Assembly: GCA_028688525.1 (NCBI GenBank)
Contig: JAQTYA010000029.1
Coordinates: 1-32,459, forward strand
Source: Methylococcus sp.
GTDB lineage: Bacteria > Pseudomonadota > Gammaproteobacteria > Methylococcales > Methylococcaceae
DNA: 32,459 bases
Reading direction: 5' to 3'
Under the pieces are notes generated by a model. That model saw nothing but the letters and a program-made list of their open reading frames with translations, ran no database searches and was not told the origin of the DNA. Shown one piece after another: positions 16,207 through 25,092 of this stretch (position 1 is its first letter; every line of letters begins with the position of its first letter). A program made the position numbers and the translations under genes.

Positions 16207-17949
16207 TCAAGCGGCCTCGCCGGCAGACGGCGCCCGGCGCACCGCGATCAGCGTGATATCGTCGGACTGCTCTGCCGTACCGACATGCTCACGCACTTGG
16301 GAAATGACCGAGCCGACGAGCTCGCCGGCATTCTCGCGCGTCTTGCCTTGCAGCGAACCCAACAGGCGCGGATCGCCGAACAATTCGAAATCGACGTTCA
16401 TCGCTTCGTTCACCCCGTCGGTATACATCACCAGGGCGGCGCCCGGCTGCAGCACCAGCTCCTGTTCGGTGAACTCGATGTCGTCGAAAACGCCCAAGGC
16501 GATTCCGGTATCCCCCGTTAGCATCTCCACGCTGCCGTCCTGCCCCAACAAAACCGGTCGATTGTGGCCGCCATAGCTGTACACCAGCCTCCCCGTCTCG
16601 ACATCCAGCGTCGCCAGGAATACCGTCACGAACATGCCGACGTCGTTTTCCCGGCACAGTTCGGGATTCACGGCCCGCAGGATTTCGCACGGCGAACCGT
16701 AGCCGGAAGTGACGGCGCGGATCATCGTCTTGACCTTCACCATGAACAAGGCCGCGGCCATGCCCTTGCCGGAAACGTCGCCGATGGCGATCAGCAGAGT
16801 CCGTTTATCCAGGTAAAGGAAGTCGTAGAAATCCCCGCCGACCTCGCGGGCGGGATCAACCATGGCGTACAGGTCCACGGGGCTTCCCTTGGCGAAACGG
16901 GGGAAAGCCGTCGACATCATGCCCATCTGGATGTTCCGCGCCAGCCGCAGGGATTCCTGCAGGATCTCGTCCTCCAATTCCTTTTGCTTGCGGTAGGCCT
17001 CTACCAGCTCCGCGGTACGGACTCGGACCTTCTCCTCCAGGGTGCGGTTGTATTCCTCCAGCTGCTCGTGCGACCGGCGTATCTCGCCGGCCATCTGCAC
17101 GAACGATCCGGCGAGGATGCCGATCTCGCCGGTGGGCGCCGCGTTTCCGGCGCGCCGCGGCAGCTCGGTTTCCAGCAGATGGGCGGCATCGTCGTAATTG
17201 CCGCGCGCCAAGGCGCGCACGGATTGGGTCAGCCGGATCAGGGGACGCGACAGCGCGCTGGCGATCAGCAGGACAACTCCGGAGCCGATGACGATGAAAA
17301 TGCCGGCGATGCCGGCGCCGAGCAGGATAGTGTGCCGGGTTGCCGCCTCGATTTCGGCCCTGGAACTGGCGATTTCCTCTCGCAAAGCCTCTAGCGAGAA
17401 TCCCAGCCGCAGCACGCCCCAAGGCTTGGCGCCGAAACGGATGGGCAGGATGAATTCGACTGCGTTCTGGTCTGGGTATTCCCTATGGGTCAGGACAGTC
17501 TGTTCCAGTGCATAGCGGTCGGCCTCGCCCTGCAGTTTTTCCTGCTGCAGTTCGGGATGACGGGTGTGGATAAACACAACCCCGTCAGTATTGGTGAGGA
17601 TTGCGTAATCCAACTGCTGCGAATTCCCAAGAACCTCCTGGATGTGCGAAAAATTGAAGGCTGCGACATCGTTTTCGACCTCGCTCTCGATGAGTTTGGA
17701 AAACGCCGCGCCCCGCTCCAGCAGGTTGCTCCGCATCAAGTCGATGCGTTTGGCCAGTTCGCTTTCCAGGGATTGCTTTTGCAGAAATAGGCCGGCCAAG
17801 GTTAGGGTGAATACCCCACCCACCAAAAGTCCGAGCATGGTGAAAAGCAGTTTCCAGCGGATACTACCTTTCACCCGGATAGGATCGGCCTGTTCCTCAC
17901 CGGTCGGTTGCAAGGATATTGCGGATGTCTTTTCCGACATGCCCAGCAT
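16207..17949 (-). CDS. Membrane HAMP sensor with SpoIIE/PP2C-type serine phosphatase domain
   Basis: A signal-transduction protein of 580 residues. A transmembrane helix at about residues 32-54 leads to a periplasmic sensor of about 150 residues, then a second transmembrane helix (ILLGAGIAGIFIVIGSGVV), a HAMP linker and a coiled coil (about 285-330). The C-terminal phosphatase has DPAREVGGDFYDF, GDVSGKGMAAALF, YGGHNRP, MYTDGVNEAMN and SDDITL, covering the acidic metal ligands of PP2C/SpoIIE enzymes. Such proteins often dephosphorylate anti-anti-sigma factors, but no STAS or anti-sigma gene lies in the window. It heads a four-gene minus-strand unit with the TonB receptor and two binding proteins. 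A second ATG at 17940 is possible. Confidence 0.92.
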   Translation of the reverse strand: MLGMSEKTSAISLQPTGEEQADPIRVKGSIRWKLLFTMLGLLVGGVFTLTLAGLFLQKQSLESELAKRIDLMRSNLLERGAAFSKLIESEVENDVAAFNFSHIQEVLGNSQQLDYAILTNTDGVVFIHTRHPELQQEKLQGEADRYALEQTVLTHREYPDQNAVEFILPIRFGAKPWGVLRLGFSLEALREEIASSRAEIEAATRHTILLGAGIAGIFIVIGSGVVLLIASALSRPLIRLTQSVRALARGNYDDAAHLLETELPRRAGNAAPTGEIGILAGSFVQMAGEIRRSHEQLEEYNRTLEEKVRVRTAELVEAYRKQKELEDEILQESLRLARNIQMGMMSTAFPRFAKGSPVDLYAMVDPAREVGGDFYDFLYLDKRTLLIAIGDVSGKGMAAALFMVKVKTMIRAVTSGYGSPCEILRAVNPELCRENDVGMFVTVFLATLDVETGRLVYSYGGHNRPVLLGQDGSVEMLTGDTGIALGVFDDIEFTEQELVLQPGAALVMYTDGVNEAMNVDFELFGDPRLLGSLQGKTRENAGELVGSVISQVREHVGTAEQSDDITLIAVRRAPSAGEAA

Positions 17950-18055
17950 TTCTTATGCGCGCCTGGTTTCGAGAAATATGATGGGATTGCTTGACTGCGG
18001 TTGAAAGCGATCGAGAGGGATGAACCCGTTTGATTCTTCGCAATATGCGCGGCGC

Positions 18056-19252
18056 TCAGCCTAACACGCGGATTTGTCCAGAACTGCTGTCAGGGGATTT
18101 TGCATCGTCCTTGAGGCAAGGCGACACGAACAAATCGCCTTTCCAGGCGCCCCAGACGGTGCGCGTGCCGACGATCAGCCAAAGCACGGCCAAAGCGGCG
18201 ACCAGGAACGCCCCGAATACCGCGAACGCGGCAATAGGCAGCATCTTCGACAACTGCAAGGTCGCGACAGCGTAGACGCCGAGTGGGAAAGTGTAACCCC
18301 ACCAGCCGAGATTAAACGGCAACTCCTCCCGCAAATAGCGCAGCGTGATGAGCACAGCAAGGGCCGCCCACCACAAGCCGTAACCCCACAGCAGTACGCC
18401 GCCGATCAAACTCATACCCCGCACGCCGCTGGCATAACTCGCCAGACCGTTAGCAGTGAATATCTCCGGAGACGCGGCACCAAGCACCAGCAAGCCGAGG
18501 GCGCCGGTGCCTATCGGCCCCAGCGCCAGGCAACTGGAGGCTGCCATGCTGGCATGCGGCAGCTTGTGAACAGCCATCCGTAGCAGCAGGATCACGAGGA
18601 TGCCCATGGCCAAGGGCACCGAACAAGCCCATAGGGCGTAACAAGCGATCAGCACGCTCAGCTGAAGCGGTATGTCGGTCAGATGCGGCACCAGCAGCCC
18701 CCCGCTGACGGCGGCGACTTCGGCAGCGACGACGGGCAACAGCCAGACTGCCGTCATCTGATCAATGGAGTGGTTCTGCCGGGTGAACATCATGAAGGGA
18801 ATCGTGACGCCGCAAATCAGCGCCAGAACCGCATCCAGATACCAGAGATATTCAGCGATCTCGACGGCTGCGCGGCCCCAGCGCAGCAGGCCGAAGCTCA
18901 GGAAACCGTTGATGATCGTCGCAAGTCCCATGGGGATGCAGCCGAAAAACATTGAGACCACGGAATGCCCGAAGATCCGGCAGGCGCCGTCGAAGAAAAA
19001 GATCCAGCGGGCGGCATACAGGGCGATAAAAAGACTGAACAGACCGATATTGAATAGCCACAGCCCCTCGGCCACAGCGGTCAAGCCTGGAGACCTAAAG
19101 GGCAAAGCCGCGAGAGCAAGCGCCAGTATGCCTGTGCCCATGGTGGCGGCAAACCAATTCGGCGTAAACTGCCGCACCACCTCGCGCGGATGACTAAGGC
19201 CCGACAGCGGCTTTAGGCCGGATGCTATAGGGTAAACATTCCGCTCGACCAT
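18056..19252 (-). CDS. TDT-family transporter (TehA/SLAC1/sulfite exporter superfamily)
   Basis: An inner-membrane protein of 398 residues with about ten hydrophobic segments and the family opening FTPNWFAATMGTGI. The superfamily includes TehA, plant SLAC1 anion channels, fungal sulfite exporters and malate permeases; the bacterial substrate is often unknown. The start at 19252 is chosen over 19267 because GGAGGA lies seven bases upstream of it and overlaps the other candidate. The polar C-terminal tail is cytosolic-looking. It is separated from the downstream phosphatase gene by about 106 bases with no clear terminator, so readthrough is possible. Confidence 0.85.
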   Translation of the reverse strand: MVERNVYPIASGLKPLSGLSHPREVVRQFTPNWFAATMGTGILALALAALPFRSPGLTAVAEGLWLFNIGLFSLFIALYAARWIFFFDGACRIFGHSVVSMFFGCIPMGLATIINGFLSFGLLRWGRAAVEIAEYLWYLDAVLALICGVTIPFMMFTRQNHSIDQMTAVWLLPVVAAEVAAVSGGLLVPHLTDIPLQLSVLIACYALWACSVPLAMGILVILLLRMAVHKLPHASMAASSCLALGPIGTGALGLLVLGAASPEIFTANGLASYASGVRGMSLIGGVLLWGYGLWWAALAVLITLRYLREELPFNLGWWGYTFPLGVYAVATLQLSKMLPIAAFAVFGAFLVAALAVLWLIVGTRTVWGAWKGDLFVSPCLKDDAKSPDSSSGQIRVLG

Positions 19253-19348
19253 CCTCTTCTCCTCCATGTGCCTTGCTTAAACTGAGATAGACGCGGGTAT
19301 GGGCGTTGCTTACCCCATAATCCCGAGCCGTATCGCCCAATGCGATTT

Positions 19349-21175
19349 CTATGTTTCGCCTAGGAACCCGCCGCTCTGATGCGCCCACAAGCGGGCATAC
19401 AGGCCGTTCTCGGCCAGCAAGCCGCGGTGGCTGCCCTCCTCCACGATCCGCCCCTGATCCAGCACGACGATCCGGTCCATCGCCGCCAATGTGGACAATC
19501 GGTGGGCGATCGCCACCACGGTTTTGCCTTCCATCAGCCGGTAGAGGCTGGATTGGATGGCGACCTCCACTTCCGAGTCGAGCGCGCTGGTGGCTTCATC
19601 GAGCAGTAGGATAGGCGCGTCCTTGAGCATCACCCGGGCGATGGCGATGCGCTGCCGCTGGCCGCCGGAGAGTTTAACGCCTCTTTCGCCCACGTGGGCG
19701 TCGTAGCCCTTGCGGCCCTGGGGATCCGCCAGGTCGAGTATGAAGCCGTGTGCTTCCGCTTTTTCGGCGGCGGCCACCATGGCGCCGTCTTCGGCGTCCG
19801 GCCTGCCGTAGGTGAGATTGTCCCGCACCGAGCGATGCAGCAGCGAAGTGTCCTGAGTGACCATGCCGATCTGGGCCCGTAGGCTGTCCTGCGTGACTCC
19901 GGCGATGTCCTGGCCGTCGATCAGGATGCGGCCGGTGTCGGCGTCGTAGAATCTCAGCAACAAGTTGACCAGGGTCGATTTTCCCGCGCCGGAGCGGCCA
20001 ACCAGGCCGATTTTTTCGCCGGGGCGGATATGCAGCGAGAAATCCCGGAATACCGGCGTGCCGCCGCCGTAGGCAAAGCCGACGGATTCGAAACGGATAT
20101 CGCCCCGCTCCACTTTGAGCGGCTGCGCATCGGGGCGGTCGACGACCGCGTGGCCTTTCGACAAGGTATTCATGCCGTCCTGCACCGTGCCGATATGCTC
20201 GAACAGCGAGGCCATCTCCCACATGACCCAGTGCGACACGCCGTTGAGCCGCAAGGCCATCGCCGTGGCGGCAGCGACCGCGCCTATCCCCACCATGCTC
20301 TGGGTCCACAACCACAACGCCGCGCCCGCCGTGGATGCGATCAGCAACATGCTGGTGCAGTGGTTGACGATCTCGAAAGCGCTGATGAACCGGCTCTGCC
20401 GGTAGACCGTATCCAGGAACTCGTTCATCGCGCCGTGAGCGTACTCGGCTTCCCGGCGCGCATGGGAGAACAGCTTGACCGTGGCGATGTTGGTATACGC
20501 GTCGGTGATCCGGCCGGTCATCAGCGAGCGCGCATCCGCCTGCGCGGCCGCCACCCTGCCCAGCCGCGGCACGAAAAACCTGAGCGTGGCGAGATACAGC
20601 ACCACCCAGCCCAGGAAAGGCAGTAGCAATACCCGATCGAACCCGCCGGCCACCAGGGTCATGGTGGTGAAATAGATGACGACGAAGACCAGCATGTCGG
20701 TCACGATCAGCACCGTGTCGCGCACCGCCAGGGCGGTCTGCATGACCTTGGCGGCCACCCGCCCGGCGAATTCGTCCTGATAGAAGCTCATGCTCTGGGC
20801 CAGCATCAGCCGGTGGAAATTCCAGCGCAGCCGCATCGGGAAATTTCCGGCCAGCGTCTGGTGCTTGAGCATGGTCTGCAAGGCGATCACCAAGGGGCTG
20901 GCCGCCAGCACGCCTGCTAGCAGGAGCAGGTGGTCCCGCTCGTCGATCCACAGCCTGTCCGGCGAGACCTGACTCAGCCAATCGACGATGTTGCCCAGCA
21001 TGCTGAACAGCAAAGCCTCGAACGCGCCGATGACTGCGGTCAACAAAGTCATCGCGGCGATGAAGCCCCTCAGCCCCGCCGTACAAGCCCAGACGAAAGC
21101 GAATAGCCCTTGCGGCGGATGAGGCGGCACGGCCTCGGGATAGGGGTGAAGCAGTTTTTCGAAGAAACGCAACAA
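19349..21175 (-). CDS. ABC exporter half-transporter (fused permease and ATPase)
   Basis: One polypeptide with an N-terminal six-helix ABC type 1 membrane domain and a C-terminal ATPase. Walker A (GRSGAGKSTL), Q-loop (GMVTQDTSLLH), signature LSGGQRQRIAIAR, Walker B with DEATSALD, and the H-loop (AIAHRLS) are all intact, so it should be active as a homo- or heterodimer. The frame is open to an ATG at 21421, but residues before LLRFFEKLLHPYPE look non-homologous and Cys-rich and contain a 13-bp tandem duplication. I therefore favour the TTG at 21175, with GAGAG upstream and a usual length of 608 residues. The substrate (lipid, drug or peptide) is not evident. Confidence 0.88.
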   Translation of the reverse strand: MLRFFEKLLHPYPEAVPPHPPQGLFAFVWACTAGLRGFIAAMTLLTAVIGAFEALLFSMLGNIVDWLSQVSPDRLWIDERDHLLLLAGVLAASPLVIALQTMLKHQTLAGNFPMRLRWNFHRLMLAQSMSFYQDEFAGRVAAKVMQTALAVRDTVLIVTDMLVFVVIYFTTMTLVAGGFDRVLLLPFLGWVVLYLATLRFFVPRLGRVAAAQADARSLMTGRITDAYTNIATVKLFSHARREAEYAHGAMNEFLDTVYRQSRFISAFEIVNHCTSMLLIASTAGAALWLWTQSMVGIGAVAAATAMALRLNGVSHWVMWEMASLFEHIGTVQDGMNTLSKGHAVVDRPDAQPLKVERGDIRFESVGFAYGGGTPVFRDFSLHIRPGEKIGLVGRSGAGKSTLVNLLLRFYDADTGRILIDGQDIAGVTQDSLRAQIGMVTQDTSLLHRSVRDNLTYGRPDAEDGAMVAAAEKAEAHGFILDLADPQGRKGYDAHVGERGVKLSGGQRQRIAIARVMLKDAPILLLDEATSALDSEVEVAIQSSLYRLMEGKTVVAIAHRLSTLAAMDRIVVLDQGRIVEEGSHRGLLAENGLYARLWAHQSGGFLGET

Positions 21176-21504
21176 TGGAATTCTCTCAAAGCATGATTCT
21201 GGGCATTGATTCTGGGCATTACAGCCAGATCGATTTCCCGGCTGGCAGTACGGCGCAAAATAGTTGAAACCGGGGCTGGCCCGCACAGGGAGCAGTTGTG
21301 TGGCCAGCAGCGCTGCTGCTGCCATGCGGGCGCTGCAGCAGGAAACACACAGGTCTAAGCTTGCGTCCCGATGCCGTAGCCCTCGCAGTCTGGCACAATC
21401 CATGCCGCATATGCACTGCAAAGCATGCTGGCATCATCGGCGCACGGGAAACCGATCGCCAGGGCCCTTAGGGTTCACCGCTCATCAGGAATAACGCAAG
21501 GATC
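21176..21504. other. Intergenic region between divergent ABC exporter and VOC genes
   Basis: No separate gene is supported. The minus-strand frame of the ABC exporter remains open to 21421 but looks non-homologous. A perfect tandem duplication of GATTCTGGGCATT lies at 21195-21207 and 21208-21220. The region must hold promoters for both divergent genes, but I see no convincing -35/-10 pair. Confidence 0.4.
21195..21220. repeat. Perfect 13-bp tandem direct repeat
   Basis: GATTCTGGGCATT occurs twice in direct succession with no mismatch. The unit is not a multiple of three, so a change in copy number would shift any coding frame here. This argues that the extended upstream frame of the ABC exporter is not translated. 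Confidence 0.85.
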
Positions 21505-21873
21505 ATGTCCATTATCAGCCATCTGCACCACGTTTCCCTGCTGGTTTCCGACCTGGACACCAGCCGCCGCTTCTATGAGGGCATATTGGAGCTGAAACCC
21601 AGCAACGCGCGTCCAAAATTCGATTACGACGGCGCCTGGTACGATCTGGGCGCGCAGCAGATCCATTTGATGGTGCTGCCGAACCCAGATACCGGTGCGG
21701 AACGCCCGGCGCACGGCGGCCTGGACCGCCACGTCGCCCTGGCGGTGGCCGACTGGGAAGAACTGCTGGCGAAGCTGGAACGCGCCGGCATCGCCTACAC
21801 CCGGAGCCGGTCCGGGCGAAACGCCGTATTTTGCCGCGACCCCGACGGAAACGCCGTGGAATTGATCGGCTGA
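21505..21873 (+). CDS. VOC-superfamily (glyoxalase/dioxygenase-like) protein
   Basis: A single-module metalloprotein of 122 residues with two beta-alpha-beta-beta-beta halves. The first half opens with HLHHVSLLVSDLDTSRRFYEGIL and the second with LDRHVALAVADWEELLAKL, ending in FCRDPDGNAVELIG. H9 (or H8), H76 and E119 are likely metal ligands. Members are glyoxalases, extradiol dioxygenases or antibiotic-resistance proteins; the activity cannot be decided here. AAGGA precedes the ATG, and the next gene follows after 12 bases, so it begins a small plus-strand operon. Confidence 0.85.
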   Translation: MSIISHLHHVSLLVSDLDTSRRFYEGILELKPSNARPKFDYDGAWYDLGAQQIHLMVLPNPDTGAERPAHGGLDRHVALAVADWEELLAKLERAGIAYTRSRSGRNAVFCRDPDGNAVELIG

Positions 21874-21885
21874 CTGGACCGAACC

Positions 21886-22407
21886 ATGGCACGCAATATC
21901 GAGATCAAAGCCCGCATCGAGAACGTCGAGGCGCTTTCCCGCCGGGCTGCCGAATTGGCCGACGACGGCCCCTACGAGATCGTTCAGGACGATACCTTCT
22001 TTGCCTGCGCGACAGGCCGACTCAAACTCCGCGCCTTTTCCTCCGAGGCAGGGCAGCTGATCTTCTATCAGCGTCCGGATGAATTCGGCCCCAAGGAATC
22101 CTTTTACCTCATCACGCCGACAACCGCCCCTGACGCGCTGAGGGAAACGCTGACCCTCGCCTACGGCCAGACCGGCCGGGTGCGCAAGCTCAGAACCCTG
22201 TTTCTGGCAGAACGGACCCGCATCCATTTGGATCTGGTCGAAAATCTGGGGCATTTCCTGGAACTGGAAGTGGTGCTGTCCGACACCGAATCCCCGGAAA
22301 CAGGGATCGCGGTCGCGCAGGGTCTTCTAACCGAACTCGGCATCGGTCCAGCCCAGCTCCTGCGGGGCGCCTATGTGGATTTGCTCAAAGAGAAGAACGC
22401 GGGATGA
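21886..22407 (+). CDS. CYTH-domain protein (class IV adenylate cyclase / thiamine-triphosphatase-like)
   Basis: A protein of 173 residues with the CYTH opening NIEIKAR (variant of ExExK), GRLKLR, an FYQRPDE strand, RKLRTLFLAERTRIHLD and the acidic FLELEVVL. These line the tunnel that binds triphosphates and divalent metals. Known members hydrolyse inorganic or thiamine triphosphate or make cAMP (CyaB); the first-strand glutamates are fewer than in canonical members. Its stop overlaps the ATG of the HAD gene (ATGA), so the two are translationally coupled. Confidence 0.82.
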   Translation: MARNIEIKARIENVEALSRRAAELADDGPYEIVQDDTFFACATGRLKLRAFSSEAGQLIFYQRPDEFGPKESFYLITPTTAPDALRETLTLAYGQTGRVRKLRTLFLAERTRIHLDLVENLGHFLELEVVLSDTESPETGIAVAQGLLTELGIGPAQLLRGAYVDLLKEKNAG

Positions 22408-23054
22408 GCTACGACCTGATCATTTTCGACTGCGACGGCGTGCTGGTGGATAGCGAACGGCTGGTGAACGAAATCGCCGCGGAATTCTTCTGCGAACGAG
22501 GCCTGCTGATCGACGCCGAAACGCTGAGCGCGGTGTTCAAGGGAAAAACCATGGCAGACGTGGCCGTCTGGGCGGAATCCGCCATCGAACCGCCGCTGAG
22601 CCGCGACTGGTTCTACGAACTGGGGATGGCGACGGCCCATGGCTTCCAGCGCGAACTCAAGGCCGTGCAAGGCGTCCGCCCGGTACTCGAGGCGCTGACG
22701 GAGCGGCGGCAGAAAATCTGCGTCGCCTCCCAATCGCCGCCGGCGCGGCTGGCGCTTTCGCTGTCGGTGACGGGGCTGGCGCCGTTCTTCGGCGAGCACG
22801 CCTATTCCGCCGCTCACGTCCCGCGTCCCAAGCCGGCGCCGGACCTGTTCCTGCACGCCGCCGCCCGGCTCGGCGCCGCGCCGGAACGCTGCGCGGTGAT
22901 CGAGGATTCGCGCAGCGGCGTGCTGGCCGGCCGGGCCGCCGGCATGACCGTTTACGGCTATGCCGCCGACGAAAACCCCGCGGCCTTGGCGGCAGCCGGA
23001 GCGATCGTCTTCGACCGCATGGCACAGCTGCCGGAGTTGCTAAACTTGGCCTGA
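22404..23054 (+). CDS. HAD-superfamily hydrolase, beta-phosphoglucomutase/phosphatase-like
   Basis: A protein of 216 residues. Motif I is FDCDGVLVDSE with nucleophile D9 and acid/base D11. Motif II is the CVASQS region, motif III is the lysine in PRPKPAPDLF, and motif IV is VIEDSRSGVLAGRAAGM. A small alpha-helical cap sits between motifs I and II, as in subfamily IA. Likely a phosphatase or mutase for a small sugar phosphate or phosphoglycolate-type substrate in the cytosol. It overlaps the CYTH gene by four bases. Confidence 0.88.
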   Translation: MSYDLIIFDCDGVLVDSERLVNEIAAEFFCERGLLIDAETLSAVFKGKTMADVAVWAESAIEPPLSRDWFYELGMATAHGFQRELKAVQGVRPVLEALTERRQKICVASQSPPARLALSLSVTGLAPFFGEHAYSAAHVPRPKPAPDLFLHAAARLGAAPERCAVIEDSRSGVLAGRAAGMTVYGYAADENPAALAAAGAIVFDRMAQLPELLNLA

Positions 23055-23081
23055 TCCCCACCCGGAACCCGAGACCCGCCC

Positions 23082-23798
23082 ATGCAAGCGTTCCACAGCG
23101 TCAACCTAGATTCGTTGCTCGATACCTTGATCAGCCTGAGCACCGCTTTCATTCTGGGCGGCTTGATCGGCTTCGAACGCCAGTACCGCCAACGCACCGC
23201 CGGCCTCAGAACCAACGTCCTGGTCGCCATGGGCGCGGCGATCTTCGTGGACATGGCGAACCGTTTGAACGGCCACGAAGGTGCAGTTCACGTCGTGGCT
23301 TACGTGGTGTCCGGGGTCGGGTTTCTCGGCGCCGGCGCCATCATGCGCGAACAGGGCAACGTACGCGGACTGAATACCGCCGCGACGCTCTGGGGTTCGG
23401 CAGCCGTGGGCGCTTGCGCCGGCGCCGATTTGATCCTGGAATCGGCGATCAGCACACTCTTCGTACTGGCCGCCAATACCTTGCTGCGGCCGGTGGTCGA
23501 CAGCATCAACCGCCAGCCGATCGATACGCCGGCCGTGGAAGTGACCAGCACCGTCTACGTCATCGCTCCGCGCCAGTGGCGTAAGGACGCCCTGGCGCTG
23601 GTCGAGCGGACCTTCGAACAAGCCGCATACCCTTTGAGCAATCTAGAAGTGCATGCATTCGGCGAAGGCGAAGTCGAGATCGAGGCCACGCTCGCCGCCG
23701 CCTCCGTCGACGGCGACGACCTGGACCGGCTGATCCAGCAGCTCAAGGACCAGCCGGTCATCAGCCAAGCCTTCTGGAGCCCCAGTACTTTCGATTGA
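23082..23798 (+). CDS. MgtC/SapB-family membrane protein
   Basis: A protein of 238 residues. The N-terminal half has four to five hydrophobic segments with FILGGLIGFERQYR, AGLRTNVLVAMGAA and GFLGAGAIM, the conserved MgtC core. The C-terminal soluble half (about 150-238) resembles the ACT-like tail of longer MgtC proteins. MgtC proteins help survival at low magnesium and modulate ATP synthase in pathogens; in environmental bacteria the role is less clear. It follows the HAD gene after 27 bases and is convergent with pcm. Confidence 0.9.
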   Translation: MQAFHSVNLDSLLDTLISLSTAFILGGLIGFERQYRQRTAGLRTNVLVAMGAAIFVDMANRLNGHEGAVHVVAYVVSGVGFLGAGAIMREQGNVRGLNTAATLWGSAAVGACAGADLILESAISTLFVLAANTLLRPVVDSINRQPIDTPAVEVTSTVYVIAPRQWRKDALALVERTFEQAAYPLSNLEVHAFGEGEVEIEATLAAASVDGDDLDRLIQQLKDQPVISQAFWSPSTFD

Positions 23799-23821
23799 AG
23801 CAAAGTTCTGCGCGTTGCCGC

Positions 23822-24499
23822 TCAGCCGCCCGCAGGAGGCGCGCGGTACTCCCCTTCCCCGGTCAGCGGCACGAAGGCCACCGGCAACACGCTGCAGGTT
23901 TCTATTTCGCCCTGGGCATGCTTGTCCACCACCATCAGCTCCTGGTGGCGATACGGCAACCCGACCGGGATCACCATACGCCCGCCCGGTTTGAGCTGTT
24001 CGATCAATGCCTCGGGAATATACGGGGCCGCAGCGGTGACGATCACGCCATCGTAAGGCGCATGTTCGGGCCAGCCGAAGTAGCCGTCGCCGACGCGGAC
24101 TGCTACATTGCGGCAGCCGAGTTTCTCCAGTCTTGCCGCGGCCTGCTCGCCCAACTCCGGAATGATCTCCACCGTGTACACCCGCGCTGCCAATCGGGAC
24201 AATACCGCCGCCTGGTATCCGGAGCCTGCGCCAATTTCGAGGATGACGGAATCTTTCCTCGGATTCAGCAGATCGGTCATCAGGGCGACGATGAACGGCT
24301 GGGAGATCGTCTGGCCGCAGCCGATGGAAAGCGGCCCGTTATCGTAGGCGAACGGTACCCGCTCGGGCGGTACGAAACGATCGCGGGGAACTTCGCGCAT
24401 GGCCTTCATCACCTTAGGCGCCAAAGCGCTTCTACCGGTGAGATGCCCGGTCAGTGCGGTCTCCGCTTCTATATCTCTTATCATCTGAGATGGATTCAT
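23822..24499 (-). CDS. pcm: Protein-L-isoaspartate O-methyltransferase
   Basis: A SAM-dependent repair enzyme that methylates isoaspartyl residues in aged proteins. The start at 24499 gives 225 residues, the usual length; a TTG at 24559 would only add a non-conserved stretch. Landmarks are RDRFVPPE, the substrate-binding loop with GQTISQPFIVALM, motif I ILEIGAGSGYQAAVLS, the acidic end of strand 2 (YTVEI), and YDGVIVTAAAP. The C-terminal LKPGGRMVIPVG is also typical. It stands alone, divergent from the nuo operon. Confidence 0.94.
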   Translation of the reverse strand: MNPSQMIRDIEAETALTGHLTGRSALAPKVMKAMREVPRDRFVPPERVPFAYDNGPLSIGCGQTISQPFIVALMTDLLNPRKDSVILEIGAGSGYQAAVLSRLAARVYTVEIIPELGEQAAARLEKLGCRNVAVRVGDGYFGWPEHAPYDGVIVTAAAPYIPEALIEQLKPGGRMVIPVGLPYRHQELMVVDKHAQGEIETCSVLPVAFVPLTGEGEYRAPPAGG

Positions 24500-24664
24500 C
24501 GCCGGTACCCCGCAGGCTTTACAGGCTGGGATCGCTCCGCGCTCATCGGACGTTGACAAGCCCGGCCTAGTTTACGAAAGTGTAATCGTATTCGTGGCAA
24601 CTCAACCGCCAGGGATGTTCCGACCGAAGGAACCTCCTTAGCGAACCCCGGGAGACATGCGCTC
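24500..24664 (+). promoter_or_regulatory. Leader/promoter region of the nuo operon
   Basis: A perfect TTGACA is at 24553-24558 and a TGTAAT at 24581-24586, but the 22-base gap is too long for a standard sigma-70 promoter, so the exact start is uncertain. A small hairpin GTTCC/GGAAC at 24617-24633 lies in the likely leader. GGGAG at 24650-24654 is the probable RBS of nuoA. Confidence 0.35.
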
Positions 24665-25084
24665 ATGAGTTCCGCTGGCGTTCCGCATACCGATCTTTGG
24701 CCGCTTCTGCTGTATTTCGGACTGGTGTTGGTCGTAGTGGGTACGATGCTGGCGCTGCCCCCTTTCCTGGGCGAACGCCGCACCCGCCGTACTCAGGCGA
24801 CGGAGCAGCCCTACGAATCCGGCATTGTCGCAGTGGGCAGTTCCCAGCTCCGCTTCTCCGTACGCTTCTATCTCGTCGCTATCTTCTTCGTCATCTTCGA
24901 CCTCGAAGCCGTTTTCATCTTCGCCTGGGCGATTGCCTTCCGCGAAAGCGGCTGGCCCGGCTACTTCGAAATACTGATCTTCATCGGCGTCCTGGCCGCA
25001 ACCCTGGTCTATCTATGGCGGATCGGAGCCCTGGATTGGCGCACCGCGCGCCAGCGGGCCATCGAAGCTAACGTCCATATTTAG
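24665..25084 (+). CDS. nuoA: NADH:quinone oxidoreductase subunit A
   Basis: A small membrane subunit of complex I that sits at the joint between the peripheral and membrane arms. Its 139 residues have three transmembrane helices (about 11-33, 68-90 and 97-118). The conserved loop between helices 1 and 2 carries [20 protein letters not shown] in the family's characteristic form, followed by [16 protein letters not shown] with the acidic pair. It is the first gene of the operon, with nuoB starting eight bases later. Confidence 0.96.
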   Translation: MSSAGVPHTDLWPLLLYFGLVLVVVGTMLALPPFLGERRTRRTQATEQPYESGIVAVGSSQLRFSVRFYLVAIFFVIFDLEAVFIFAWAIAFRESGWPGYFEILIFIGVLAATLVYLWRIGALDWRTARQRAIEANVHI

Positions 25085-25092
25085 GAGCCCCC

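Noticed and set aside
24553-24586. Standard sigma-70 promoter TTGACA ... TGTAAT for nuo
   Set aside because: The spacing is 22 bases, well outside the normal range, so it is only noted in the leader region at low confidence.
24657-24668. Three-codon leader ORF (ATG CGC TCA TGA) overlapping the nuoA start
   Set aside because: Too short and easily explained by chance; nuoA has its own RBS.
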